Shown: piece after piece, positions 1-7,499 of the stretch | How the letters are laid out: each line of letters opens with the position of its first letter | Position numbering within the stretch: position 1 is the first letter of the stretch | Assembly (NCBI GenBank): GCA_027587225.1 | Contig: JAPDDQ010000059.1 | Coordinates: forward strand, 1 to 40,151 | Source: Solirubrobacter taibaiensis | GTDB lineage: Bacteria > Actinomycetota > Thermoleophilia > Solirubrobacterales > Solirubrobacteraceae | DNA: 40,151 nt | Direction of reading: 5' to 3' | Position numbers and translations under genes: made by a program | The notes under the pieces: model-generated | What the model was told of the DNA's origin: nothing | The model's database searches: none | The model's input: the letters and a program-made list of their open reading frames with translations, nothing else

Positions 1-554
1 GCCCAGCTCGCCAGCGGCAGCGGCACGACCGCGGTCGCCGCGGCGCGCAGCGTCAGCCGCGCGCGGTGCACGAGCTGGCGCACGGCGCCCTCGCTCACGC
101 CCAGCTCGCGCGCCACCTCGCCCTGGGGCCTGCCCTCGACCGCGACCCGCAGCAGCGCCTCGCGCTGGCGCTGCGGCAGCGCGGCCAGCCCGGACAGCGC
201 GTCGCGCGCGTCCTCACGCCGCTCCACCTCATCAACCGACATGGCCAGGCCCTCGGGGAGCTCCGCGTAGTCGTAGCCCGACGCGCGCAGCGCGTTGAGC
301 GCCGTGTTGTGGACGATCCGGTACAGCCAGGGCCGCAGATCACGCACTTCGTCGCCGCGCTGTAATGCGCTCCAAGCCGCCAGGAACGCTTGTTGGACCG
401 CGTCCTCGGCCCGCGCGTCGCTCAGGTAGCGTCGCGCCGACCGCAGCAACAGCCCGCGGTAGCGCTGCACGATGACCTCGAACGCCCGCTCGTGCCCGGC
501 GCGCGCCAGCGCGACCAACCGCTCATCCGACTGCGTGCGAAGTAGAACCGCCAT
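1..554 (-). CDS. ECF-type RNA polymerase sigma factor, C-terminus off the left edge
   Basis: The frame is open from an ATG at 552-554 to the window edge, giving 184 residues without a stop. Residues ~10-75 look like sigma region 2: an acidic/aromatic helix, then EDAVQQAFLAAW and LRPWLYRIVHNTALNAL. Residues ~120-170 look like region 4 with a helix-turn-helix: LPQRQREALLRV, GEVARELGVSEGAVRQLVHR. Such factors direct RNA polymerase to a stress or envelope regulon. The reading continues beyond the usual end of region 4 (AAATAVVPLPLASWA), so the protein probably has a C-terminal extension, as in long ECF factors with a membrane or regulatory tail; this cannot be seen here. No anti-sigma gene is visible on this side. 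The family call is solid; the subgroup is not determined. Confidence 0.85.
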   Translation of the reverse strand, partial: MAVLLRTQSDERLVALARAGHERAFEVIVQRYRGLLLRSARRYLSDARAEDAVQQAFLAAWSALQRGDEVRDLRPWLYRIVHNTALNALRASGYDYAELPEGLAMSVDEVERREDARDALSGLAALPQRQREALLRVAVEGRPQGEVARELGVSEGAVRQLVHRARLTLRAAATAVVPLPLASW

Positions 555-596
555 TCCCCCACGCCGCAATACGCAGCGCGCGGCGAACCGGTTCGA

Positions 597-959
597 CTAC
601 GCGTGTTCGGGCAGCAGTTCGAGACCCCACTCCGCCGCGTCACGGACGGCGGGGAGGTTCTCGCGGCGGCGTTCGAACTCGGCGCGCGTGTAGGCGTGCA
701 TGTCCGCGGGGGCGCCCATCTCGTAGGCGTCCCACAGCGTGCCGGTGACGTACACGCGCTCGAGCCACGGCACGCCGTCGAAGTGCTCGCTGACGAGCAC
801 GATCACGTACTCGGGCCCGCGCTCACGCTGCGGACCGGCACCGCGCAGGTCAGCCACCCGCGCGCCGCCGAGCAGCGCGCGGTCCAGGGGCCACCGATCC
901 GAGACTCGGCGCACGTAGCGCTCGAGCTCGCGGTGATTGAGCTCGTCGAAGCTGGTCAC
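597..959 (-). CDS. Small conserved-looking protein, possibly nucleotidyltransferase-like
   Basis: A 120-residue protein starting at a GTG (957-959). The frame stays open far upstream, but that part lies out of frame inside the peptidase gene and is not credible as protein. The N-terminus (residues 1-20) is helical and charged. The middle reads EYVIVLVSEHFDGVPWLERV and the end has AYTRAEFERRRENLPAVRDA. The order of a beta strand with IVLVS, a helix, then a Y-T-x-x-EF-x-R segment resembles the second half of MNT/KNT-type nucleotidyltransferases (DVLVYTPEEF-like), but the usual GSxxxG and paired catalytic aspartates are not seen. I therefore infer at most a degenerate or divergent fold. It sits 44 nt downstream of the M16 peptidase on the same strand and may be cotranscribed. 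Confidence 0.6.
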   Translation of the reverse strand: MTSFDELNHRELERYVRRVSDRWPLDRALLGGARVADLRGAGPQRERGPEYVIVLVSEHFDGVPWLERVYVTGTLWDAYEMGAPADMHAYTRAEFERRRENLPAVRDAAEWGLELLPEHA

Positions 960-1003
960 CCACGACCCATTGTGGACGACGCAACCACCGACGGCAAGGC
1001 TAG

Positions 1004-2254
1004 TTATGAGAACTCGGACTGTTCGTGGGGGCCGACGCAGGCCACCGACAGCGATTCGGAGATGCCGCGACCGACTTCGACGACCTGCTCGTAGGTGACC
1101 GCGTCGAGCGCTTCGATGGCCTTGTCGGGGTCGATGTCCTGGCCGAAAACCACGGTCTGCTGCGCCGCGTGGCGTGCGACGGCGTTCGTGTTCTCGAACG
1201 CCAGGACGCGCCGGCCGGCCGCGTACGCGCGTGCGCGCTCGACCTCTTCCTCGCTCGGCCCGTCGGTCCGCAATTCGTCCACGATCTCGCGCATCCGTGT
1301 GAACGCTTCGACACATTTGCTCGAATCGAGACCCGCCGAGAGCTGCAGGATCGGCACGTCGGCGAACGAGTGGTCGATCGCGTAGACGCTGTAGGCCAGG
1401 CCGCGCTGCTCGCGGATCTCGTCGAACAGGCGCGAGCCCATCGAGCCGCCCAGCAGTGTCGAGTAGACGGCCAGCGCGGCGCGGTCGGCACCCGAGCGCG
1501 GGTCGATCGACGGCCGGTAGGACATCCGCAGGTGCGACTGCGCCGACTCGCGCGTCTCCACCAGCGTGGTCGGGGCGAACTCGGGCGCCGGTTCGGCGCG
1601 GCCGTTGCCCGAGATCGACGGGAAGCGGCCGAACAGCTCCGCCATCTCGGAGTTCTCGGGCAGGTGCTCCAGGTTGCCGACGAGGAACGCGCCACCGCGC
1701 GAGCCGACCCACTGGCGGCGCCGGAAGGCGAGGATGCCGTCGCGCGTGAAGGTGTCGCGCAGGTGCTCCTCCGGCCCCAGCACGGGCCGGCCGAGCGGAT
1801 GGTCGCCGAAGGCGGCGCGGTCGATCAAATGCTCGGCGATCACCGACGGCTGGTCGTGCGCGCGGGCGATCTCCTGGATGACGACGCCGCGCTCGCGGTC
1901 GAGCTCCTCGGCGTCGAGCTTGGGGCGCCCGACGAAGTCCGTCAGCAGGTCGATCGCCTCGGTGGCGACCTCCGCGCGGCACGTGATGTGGAAGGCCACG
2001 AGGTCGTGCGACGTGTACGCGTTGAGCACGGCGCCCATCGTCTCCGCGGTCTGATTGACCTTGCGGTAGTCGTCGTACTTCTGCCCGCCCTTGAAGACGA
2101 GATGCTCCAAGAAATGGGCCATCCCGTTCTCTTCGGCCCGCTCCGTGCGCGCGCCCGCGTCAAAGGCGACGAGGATCGTCGTCGACCTTGTCGGGAGCTC
2201 GACACGGTGCAGCGGCAGGCCGTTCGGGAGGGATGAGGACTCGATGCGCGCCAT
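1004..2254 (-). CDS. M16 family zinc metallopeptidase (insulinase/MPP-like)
   Basis: A 416-residue single-unit M16 peptidase, like bacterial processing-peptidase homologues (YmxG/PqqL group). The inverted zinc motif HFLEH is at residues 47-51, and the third ligand Glu128 sits 76 residues after the motif, the spacing expected for active M16B enzymes. The C-terminal half carries the second M16 domain, with GSMGSRLFDEIREQRGLAYSVYA (Arg and Tyr of the substrate-binding segment). No signal peptide is present, so it is probably cytoplasmic and degrades or trims peptides. The ATG at 2252-2254 begins MARIESSSLPNGL, the usual family start; longer frames upstream would run into the divergent ftsE promoter. 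It is divergent from ftsE, and a small unknown gene follows it. Confidence 0.92.
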   Translation of the reverse strand: MARIESSSLPNGLPLHRVELPTRSTTILVAFDAGARTERAEENGMAHFLEHLVFKGGQKYDDYRKVNQTAETMGAVLNAYTSHDLVAFHITCRAEVATEAIDLLTDFVGRPKLDAEELDRERGVVIQEIARAHDQPSVIAEHLIDRAAFGDHPLGRPVLGPEEHLRDTFTRDGILAFRRRQWVGSRGGAFLVGNLEHLPENSEMAELFGRFPSISGNGRAEPAPEFAPTTLVETRESAQSHLRMSYRPSIDPRSGADRAALAVYSTLLGGSMGSRLFDEIREQRGLAYSVYAIDHSFADVPILQLSAGLDSSKCVEAFTRMREIVDELRTDGPSEEEVERARAYAAGRRVLAFENTNAVARHAAQQTVVFGQDIDPDKAIEALDAVTYEQVVEVGRGISESLSVACVGPHEQSEFS

Positions 2255-2287
2255 GGTCGATTCAGCGTACTCAACACACGTTGCAGG

Positions 2288-2309
2288 GAACCTTGCGTTC
2301 CAATCGAAC
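2288..2309. promoter_or_regulatory. Three alternating GAAC/GTTC half-sites between divergent genes
   Basis: The 85-nt gap between the M16 peptidase and ftsE contains GAAC-N5-GTTC-N5-GAAC, i.e. two overlapping palindromes with centres 9 bp apart. The position between divergent starts fits an operator, but no regulator is known for it. The 5-nt spacing does not match the GAAC-N4-GTTC LexA box of Gram-positives. Confidence 0.3.
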
Positions 2310-2339
2310 ACCTCGCCGTACCCTCGACGAGGACGCCCC

Positions 2340-3158
2340 ATGGCTGCAACCGAACGACATCTGCGCCGCCGCCGCTCACGCGAAGGCGCCCATAGAAGCT
2401 CTGCCCCGCACGCGCCGGCCACCGGTGCGGTGATCTCCTTCAGCAACGTGGAGAAGCGCTACAGCGCCACGGACCACGCTCTGGACGGGATCTCCTTCGA
2501 CATCTTCCCGGGTGAGTTCGTCTTCCTCGTCGGACACTCCGGCTCCGGCAAGTCGACGGCGATGAAGCTCCTCATCAAGGAGCTGGAGGCCACCGCGGGC
2601 GAGATCCGCGTGGCCGGCCGCGACCTGACGAAGATCCCGCGCCCCCGCGTGCCGTATTACCGCCGCAACCTCGGCGTGATCTTCCAGGACTACAAGCTGC
2701 TCCCGAACCGGACCGTGTACGAGAACGTCGCGTACGCGCTGCAGGTGACGGGCGGCGGTCGCCGCGAGATCCGCGACAAGGTGCCGGACATCCTGCGCCT
2801 GACCGGTCTGAGCACCAAGCTGCACAACTACCCCGACCAGCTCTCCGGTGGCGAGCAGCAGCGCGTGGCGATCGCCCGTGCGTTCGTGAACCACCCGCCG
2901 CTGCTGATCGCGGACGAGCCGACCGGCAACCTCGATCCCGAGACGTCGATCGGGATCATGCAGTTGCTCTACCGGATCAACCAGACCGGCACCACGGTCC
3001 TCGTGGCCACGCACGACGTGTCGATGGTGGACAAGATGCGCCGCCGCGTGATCGAGCTCTCCGACGGCCGGATCGTCCGTGACGAGCAGTCCGCGGCGTA
3101 CGCGGCCAGCGAGTCCACGCGCGAGTTCGCGATCCGGATGCGGAGCGCCCAGGGATGA
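2340..3158 (+). CDS. ftsE: Cell division ATP-binding protein FtsE
   Basis: The ATPase of the FtsEX complex, which sits under the cell membrane and controls peptidoglycan hydrolases at the septum. The 272-residue protein has Walker A GHSGSGKST at 65-73, a Q-loop (VIFQDYKLLPNRTVYENV), the ABC signature LSGGEQQR and Walker B LLIADEPT followed by the H-loop (VATHD). The FtsE-typical TVYENVA and ADEPTGNLD segments separate it from generic LolD-like ATPases. The ATG at 2340 has GAGGA 6 nt upstream. It gives a 30-residue basic N-terminal extension (RHLRRRRSR) before the canonical start VISFSNVEKRY; a GTG at 2430 would give the standard length but has no ribosome-binding site. The stop codon overlaps the ftsX start (ATGA). 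Confidence 0.95.
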   Translation: MAATERHLRRRRSREGAHRSSAPHAPATGAVISFSNVEKRYSATDHALDGISFDIFPGEFVFLVGHSGSGKSTAMKLLIKELEATAGEIRVAGRDLTKIPRPRVPYYRRNLGVIFQDYKLLPNRTVYENVAYALQVTGGGRREIRDKVPDILRLTGLSTKLHNYPDQLSGGEQQRVAIARAFVNHPPLLIADEPTGNLDPETSIGIMQLLYRINQTGTTVLVATHDVSMVDKMRRRVIELSDGRIVRDEQSAAYAASESTREFAIRMRSAQG

Positions 3159-4048
3159 GGCCCGTCTTCTTCCTGCGCGAGGCGCTGCGGGCGCTCAAGC
3201 GCAACGCGATCCCGAGCTTCGCCGCCATGGCCACGGTGCTCGTCACGGTGCTCGTGCTCGGCGTCTTCATCCCGGTCGTGCAGGCCACGACCGGCGCGGC
3301 CAACGAGGTCCGCGGCAAGGTCATCGCCGACGTCTACCTCAAGACGGACGCGAAGAAGGCGGACATCGACCGCGTCGACCGCCTGCTCAAGTCCGAGCCG
3401 ATGATCGGCAAGGTCGAGTTCATCTCCAAGGACCAGGCCTACGCGACCGAGAAGAAGCGCAACCCGAAGGCGTACGAGCTGCTCGGGTCCAACCCGCTGC
3501 CGGACACGTTCCGCATCACGCCGACCAACCCGGACGACATCGGCAAGATCCGCGACGCGCTGGCGCCTGAGGCGGCCGGCGGCGGTCGCACGGTCGTCGA
3601 TCCCGCGATCGACGAGGTCCGCAACCGCGAAGAGGACACGAACAAGATCCTCGCGGTCACGAACGTGGTGAAGATCACGATGGCGCTGCTCGCCGGCCTG
3701 CTCGGCGTGGCGTCGATGCTGCTGATCGCCAACACGATCCGCCTCTCCCTCTACGCCCGCCGGCGCGAGGTCGAGGTCATGAAGCTCGTGGGCGCGACCG
3801 ACTGGTTCATCCGCTGGCCGTTCGTGCTCGAGGGCGTGATCGTCGGGATCGTGGGCGGCGTGGTCGCGATCCTGCTGCTCGCGGTGGTCAAGATCGCCGT
3901 CGTCGACCCACTCGCCGCCGACTTCGCGTTGATCGCGGCGCCGGACACGATCGACTTCCCGCTGCTGATCGGCCTGCTGCTGCTGGCCGCCGTGTCGGTC
4001 TCCGCGCTGGGCTCCGGCCTCAGCCTGCGGAAGTTCCTACGCGTCTAG
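3155..4048 (+). CDS. ftsX: Cell division membrane protein FtsX
   Basis: The membrane partner of FtsE: 297 residues, the usual size. A short cytoplasmic N-terminus (FFLREALRALKRN) leads to a first membrane segment at about 21-43. An extracellular domain of about 125 residues follows, with the FtsX-like VEFISKDQAYA..FK and LLGSNPLPDTFRI motifs, then three more membrane segments near 170-193, 224-247 and 266-288. The EVEVMKLVGATDWFIRWPFVLEG loop is the conserved FtsX/MacB cytoplasmic coupling region. The start overlaps ftsE by 4 nt, so the two are translationally coupled. The last 29 nt overlap the convergent phosphatase gene. In actinomycetes FtsX activates a NlpC/P60 hydrolase; no such gene lies here. 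Confidence 0.95.
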   Translation: MRPVFFLREALRALKRNAIPSFAAMATVLVTVLVLGVFIPVVQATTGAANEVRGKVIADVYLKTDAKKADIDRVDRLLKSEPMIGKVEFISKDQAYATEKKRNPKAYELLGSNPLPDTFRITPTNPDDIGKIRDALAPEAAGGGRTVVDPAIDEVRNREEDTNKILAVTNVVKITMALLAGLLGVASMLLIANTIRLSLYARRREVEVMKLVGATDWFIRWPFVLEGVIVGIVGGVVAILLLAVVKIAVVDPLAADFALIAAPDTIDFPLLIGLLLLAAVSVSALGSGLSLRKFLRV

Positions 4049-5555
4049 CCACCAAGACCGCCACGTCGTCGCGGCGCGCCCCAGCGTGTGCCGCGGCGCG
4101 GTCCACGCGCGCCGCGATCGCTGACGCGTCCTCCTGCGCCGCCGCGCGCAGCAGCTCTGTGAGGCCGGCGAGCCCGTACTGGTCGCCGGTCGTTCGCGCT
4201 TCCGTCACGCCGTCGGTGAACAGCACGAGCGACTCCTGCTCATTGAGCTCGAAGGTCACGTCGAGGAGCTTGGGGTCCGGCACCCAGCCGAGTACGGAAC
4301 CGGGCTTGCCGACAGGCTCGACGTCGCCGCCGCGCCGCATCACGAACGGCATCGGGTGCCCGGCGCAGCAGACGGTCGCGCGCGTGGAGCCGTTGAGCTC
4401 CAGGCGGGCCAGCGCGACCGTGCAGTAACGCCCGCCGCCTTCGCCGCGCTCCCCCAGCAGCGTGCGGTTGACGACGTCCAGCACGCGGCTGGGGCTGTCC
4501 TCGTACTGCGCGGCGGTCCGGAGCGTGTGGCGGACCTGCGCCGTCAACGCCGCGGCGCGGGCGCCCTTGCCGGTGACGTCGCCGATCACGAGATCGAGCC
4601 CGTCCTTGCGCGGGAGCACGTCGTAGAAGTCGCCGCCGATCAGGCTCCCGTCTCCCGCCGGGCGGTAACGCGCCGCGAGGTCCATGCCTGGCAGCGACGG
4701 CAGCCGCTGCGGGAGCAGTCCCTGCTGGAGCGAACGCGCGACCGTCCCCAGGTTCTCGTGCAGGCGCGCGTTGTCGATCGCGAGTGCGGCGCGGCGCGCG
4801 AGGTCCTCGGCCAGCAACAAATCCTGATCGCCGTACTGGCGCCCGTGCGACAGCGTCGCGAAGACGACCGCGCCCCGGATCGTCCCGCGGGCCTTCAGCG
4901 GCACGATCATGGCGGTCGCCGGCCGGTCGAACCACACGTCCGCGGTGACGATCTCCGAGCGCCCGCTGCTGACCGCGCGCACGAGCGGGTCATCGGGGCG
5001 AACGGCACGCCGTGCGCGTTGGTCCCCGCCGGTGGCGGCAAGGCGGTGCACCTCGTCGTGACGGATCTCCTCCACGATGCAGACGTCGCCCAGGAACGGC
5101 ACGGACAGGCGGGTCACCGCGTCGAGCGTGGACTCGAGATCGAGCGACGCGTCGAGCAACGGGCCGGCGTCGGCGAGGAACGTCGAGCGCCGCTGCGCCA
5201 CCGCGGCGGCACGCCGGGCGGTGACGTCGACCTGGACGCCCACGAAGTGCACGAGCCGGCCTTCACCGTCACGCACGGGGCTGATGTGGACCTGGTTCCA
5301 GAACGGCGTGCCGTCCTTGCGGTAGTTGACGAGCTCGACCGTGGCGGGCCGCTCGTCGGCGATGGCGCGTCGCAGTTCGTCGATCGCCGCTTCGTCGGTG
5401 TCCTCGCCCTGTAGGAACCGGCAGTTGCGGCCCATCACCTCGTCGGCCGCGTAGCCCGTCATCTCCAGGAACGGGTCGTTGACGTAGACGATCGGGTGGT
5501 CGTCGAGCCGCGGATCGGTCAGCAGGAAGCCCGTGCCGGCGAGATCCAGCTCCAC
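4020..5555 (-). CDS. LOV-GAF-PP2C (SpoIIE) phosphatase, RsbU-like
   Basis: A 511-residue sensor phosphatase. Residues 1-115 are a PAS domain of the LOV type: GRNCRFLQG puts the flavin-adduct cysteine at 45, and NYRKDGTPFWN and FVGVQVDVT supply the flavin-contacting Asn and Gln residues. Residues ~130-265 are a GAF domain. Residues ~290-507 are a PP2C/SpoIIE phosphatase with all metal aspartates: GGDFYD (309), IGDVTGKG (326), FTDGVTEA (448) and RRDD (496). It would dephosphorylate a STAS anti-anti-sigma factor, releasing a sigma factor; the input is inferred to be blue light. The start is GTG at 5553-5555, three bases after the STAS stop, so the two genes are coupled. Its 3' end overlaps ftsX by 29 nt on the opposite strand. 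Confidence 0.93.
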   Translation of the reverse strand: MELDLAGTGFLLTDPRLDDHPIVYVNDPFLEMTGYAADEVMGRNCRFLQGEDTDEAAIDELRRAIADERPATVELVNYRKDGTPFWNQVHISPVRDGEGRLVHFVGVQVDVTARRAAAVAQRRSTFLADAGPLLDASLDLESTLDAVTRLSVPFLGDVCIVEEIRHDEVHRLAATGGDQRARRAVRPDDPLVRAVSSGRSEIVTADVWFDRPATAMIVPLKARGTIRGAVVFATLSHGRQYGDQDLLLAEDLARRAALAIDNARLHENLGTVARSLQQGLLPQRLPSLPGMDLAARYRPAGDGSLIGGDFYDVLPRKDGLDLVIGDVTGKGARAAALTAQVRHTLRTAAQYEDSPSRVLDVVNRTLLGERGEGGGRYCTVALARLELNGSTRATVCCAGHPMPFVMRRGGDVEPVGKPGSVLGWVPDPKLLDVTFELNEQESLVLFTDGVTEARTTGDQYGLAGLTELLRAAAQEDASAIAARVDRAAAHAGARRDDVAVLVARRVGTSAG

Positions 5556-5558
5556 GCC

Positions 5559-5873
5559 CTACTCCTCGAGGTTGAGCCGGCCGATCACGTCGGCGAGTTC
5601 CATGACGCGTCGCGGCTCGCCGTCGCCGGCGAGGACGATGAACGTCCGCCCTTCCTCGCGGGCGCGGACGTCGGCGTCCAGGACGATCTGCAGCCCGGTG
5701 GAGTCGAAGAACGTCACCTCACGCAGATCGAGTACCAACACGCCAGGTTGGTCATTCTCGGCGCGTCGAAGCTCCTCCTCCGCCCGAGGTCCCGTTTCCA
5801 TGTCCAGCTCACCCCGGATCACGATCCGGACCTTGCCATTGTTCTGCTGTCTTTCGACTTTAAATGGGAGCAT
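5559..5873 (-). CDS. STAS-domain anti-anti-sigma factor (RsbV/SpoIIAA-like)
   Basis: A 104-residue single STAS domain. The phosphorylation motif is FFDSTGLQ, with the target Ser at 58. GVLVLDLREVTF and the C-terminal LADVIGRLNL match the family. In its unphosphorylated state the protein would bind the anti-sigma kinase and free the sigma factor. The ATG at 5871-5873 has AAGGAA 4 nt upstream; a TTG 33 nt further out is possible but less likely. It is immediately upstream of, and coupled to, the LOV-PP2C phosphatase that would reactivate it, and divergent from the RsbW-like kinase gene. Confidence 0.92.
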   Translation of the reverse strand: MLPFKVERQQNNGKVRIVIRGELDMETGPRAEEELRRAENDQPGVLVLDLREVTFFDSTGLQIVLDADVRAREEGRTFIVLAGDGEPRRVMELADVIGRLNLEE

Positions 5874-5884
5874 GACGTTCCTTG

Positions 5885-5902
5885 CGGGTACGGCTGTACC
5901 CG
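5885..5902. promoter_or_regulatory. Perfect palindrome between STAS and anti-sigma kinase genes
   Basis: CGGGTAC-GGCT-GTACCCG is a perfect 7-bp inverted repeat in the 39-nt gap between the divergent STAS (start 5873) and kinase (start 5913) genes. Each arm reads GGGTAC outward, resembling the GGGTA core of SigB-type -10 elements on both strands, but no convincing -35 is seen. An operator, a divergent promoter core or an RNA hairpin are all possible. Confidence 0.35.
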
Positions 5903-5912
5903 TCAACGGCCC

Positions 5913-6287
5913 ATGTTCTACTCGGAAAGCTTCCCAAAATCACCCTCAGCCGCGGCGCATGCCCGCGAACTGATCGCGCGGCTAGGTGCCGAATTGCCGT
6001 CGGGCCAGCTCGACGACGCCCGGCTCCTCACCTCGGAGCTGGTCGCCAACGCGGTGGAACACGGGCGCGACGACAGCGAGGTGGAGGTGCGCGTGGACCT
6101 TGCTCCGGAGCGCCTCCGGGTGGAGGTGCTGGATGGAGGCCCGGGTTTTGACTGGGCCCCGCGTCGCGCCGATGCCGGCAACGAGCGCGGGTGGGGCCTG
6201 CACTTCACGGACGCCGTGTCGTCCCGTTGGGCCGTGGAGCGCGGCGAACGGACGTGCGTGTGGTTCGAGCTCGACCGCAACGCTTAG
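5913..6287 (+). CDS. RsbW-like anti-sigma serine kinase (HATPase_c)
   Basis: A 124-residue GHKL ATPase domain, the usual size for actinomycete anti-sigma kinases. The N-box SELVANAVEHG (Asn46), G1 DGGPGF (74-79) and G2 GWGLHF (93-98) are all present, so ATP binding is expected. Family members bind a sigma factor and phosphorylate the STAS partner. With the divergent STAS and LOV-phosphatase genes it completes a partner-switching module; its target sigma factor is not in the immediate neighbourhood. The ATG at 5913 gives a standard start; no ribosome-binding site is obvious, and a leaderless transcript is possible. Confidence 0.88.
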   Translation: MFYSESFPKSPSAAAHARELIARLGAELPSGQLDDARLLTSELVANAVEHGRDDSEVEVRVDLAPERLRVEVLDGGPGFDWAPRRADAGNERGWGLHFTDAVSSRWAVERGERTCVWFELDRNA

Positions 6288-6326
6288 CGTCACCTGACAC
6301 AACGCGCAGTACCGTGGGCGCGGTCC

Positions 6327-7499
6327 ATGCGAAGGCTCCGCACCGCTCTCCTCATCCTCTTCGTCCCGCTCGCGCTGATTCTCGGCGTCTGGCTGGGCGG
6401 CCATCCCGACTGGCTTCCGGGCTTCGCGCGCGACACGCTCGTCGCCGACAGCAACGGGCGCCTGTACGAGGAGGCCGTTGACAAGATCGAGGCCGACTAC
6501 TACCGCAAGGTGGACCGCGACCAGCTGCTGGACACGTCGCTGGAGAAGGCGGTCGAGTCGCTGGACGACCAGTTCTCGCACTACTTCTCGCCCAAGGAGT
6601 ACCACGCGTTTCAGCTCGACACCGAGGGCGCCTTCGAGGGCGTCGGGATGAGCGTGACGGCGGTTGACGACGGGCTGCGCGTGGAGCAGGTCTACGACGG
6701 CTCACCGGCCAAGGAGGGCGGCCTCAAGCGCGGGGACGTCATCACGAGCGTCAACGGCAAGTCGCTGAAGGGCAAGAGCTCTCAGGAGTCGACCACGCTC
6801 ATCAAGGGGCCCGCGGGCACCGAGGTGACGCTGGGCCTCAAAGACGGGCGCACCCTCAAGCTCAAGCGCGCGAAGGTGGACATCCCGATCGTGCAGAGCC
6901 AGATCGAGGAGTCGGGCGGGAAGAAGATCGCGTGGGTGCAGCTCGCCGGCTTCACGTCGGGCTCGGGCGACGATGTGGATCGCGCCGTCAAGGAGGAGCT
7001 GAAGAACGGTGCTAAGGGCGTCGTGTTCGACCTGCGCCACAACGGCGGCGGGCTCCTGAACGAGGCGGTCGAGGTCGCTTCGGTGTTCCTCAAGGACGGG
7101 CGCGTCGTGTCCACCAAGGGCCGCGCGCGGGCCGAGCGCAAGTACAACGCGACGGGCGGCGCGATCGCGGCGGACATCCCGGTCGTCGTGCTGGTCGACG
7201 AGGGCTCTGCGTCGGCATCGGAGATCGTCGCGGGTGCGCTGCAGGACCGTAAGCGCGCCAAGATCGTCGGCACGCGCACGTACGGCAAGGGCGTGTTCCA
7301 GGAGATCATGCGGCTGGACAACGGCGGCGCGCTGGACATCACGGTGGGCGAGTACTTCACGCCGACCGGGCGCAACCTCGGCGGAGGCGGCGTGAAGAAG
7401 GGCGCCGGCATCACGCCGGAGATCCAGGCCTCCGACAATCCGGAGACGGAGAAGGACGAGGCGCTGGACAAGGCGCTGGCGACGGTGGCCGCGGGTTGA
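6327..7499 (+). CDS. S41 carboxy-terminal processing protease (CtpA-like)
   Basis: A 390-residue membrane-anchored or secreted protease. Residues 7-24 form a hydrophobic signal/anchor, 45-100 the N-terminal helical region, about 105-185 a PDZ domain (GVGMSV..GDVITSVNGK), and 195-390 the S41 core. The catalytic dyad is visible: Ser296 in GSASASEI and Lys321 in TYGKG, 25 residues apart as in Prc. The VFDLRHNGGG motif is also standard. It would cleave C-terminal tails of extracytoplasmic proteins. The TGA stop overlaps the TTG start of the downstream exonuclease, so the two are probably cotranscribed and coupled. Confidence 0.95.
   Translation: MRRLRTALLILFVPLALILGVWLGGHPDWLPGFARDTLVADSNGRLYEEAVDKIEADYYRKVDRDQLLDTSLEKAVESLDDQFSHYFSPKEYHAFQLDTEGAFEGVGMSVTAVDDGLRVEQVYDGSPAKEGGLKRGDVITSVNGKSLKGKSSQESTTLIKGPAGTEVTLGLKDGRTLKLKRAKVDIPIVQSQIEESGGKKIAWVQLAGFTSGSGDDVDRAVKEELKNGAKGVVFDLRHNGGGLLNEAVEVASVFLKDGRVVSTKGRARAERKYNATGGAIAADIPVVVLVDEGSASASEIVAGALQDRKRAKIVGTRTYGKGVFQEIMRLDNGGALDITVGEYFTPTGRNLGGGGVKKGAGITPEIQASDNPETEKDEALDKALATVAAG

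Noticed and set aside
960..1982. Upstream extension of the small gene at 597-959
   Set aside because: The frame is open, but it runs out of frame through the M16 peptidase coding sequence and has a low-complexity Arg-rich translation.
2288..2301. LexA-type SOS box before ftsE
   Set aside because: The half-sites are GAAC and GTTC, but the spacer is 5 nt rather than the 4 nt of Gram-positive LexA boxes.
4356..5414. Plus-strand open frame opposite the LOV phosphatase
   Set aside because: It is antisense to a gene with intact LOV, GAF and PP2C motifs, and its own translation shows no family features.
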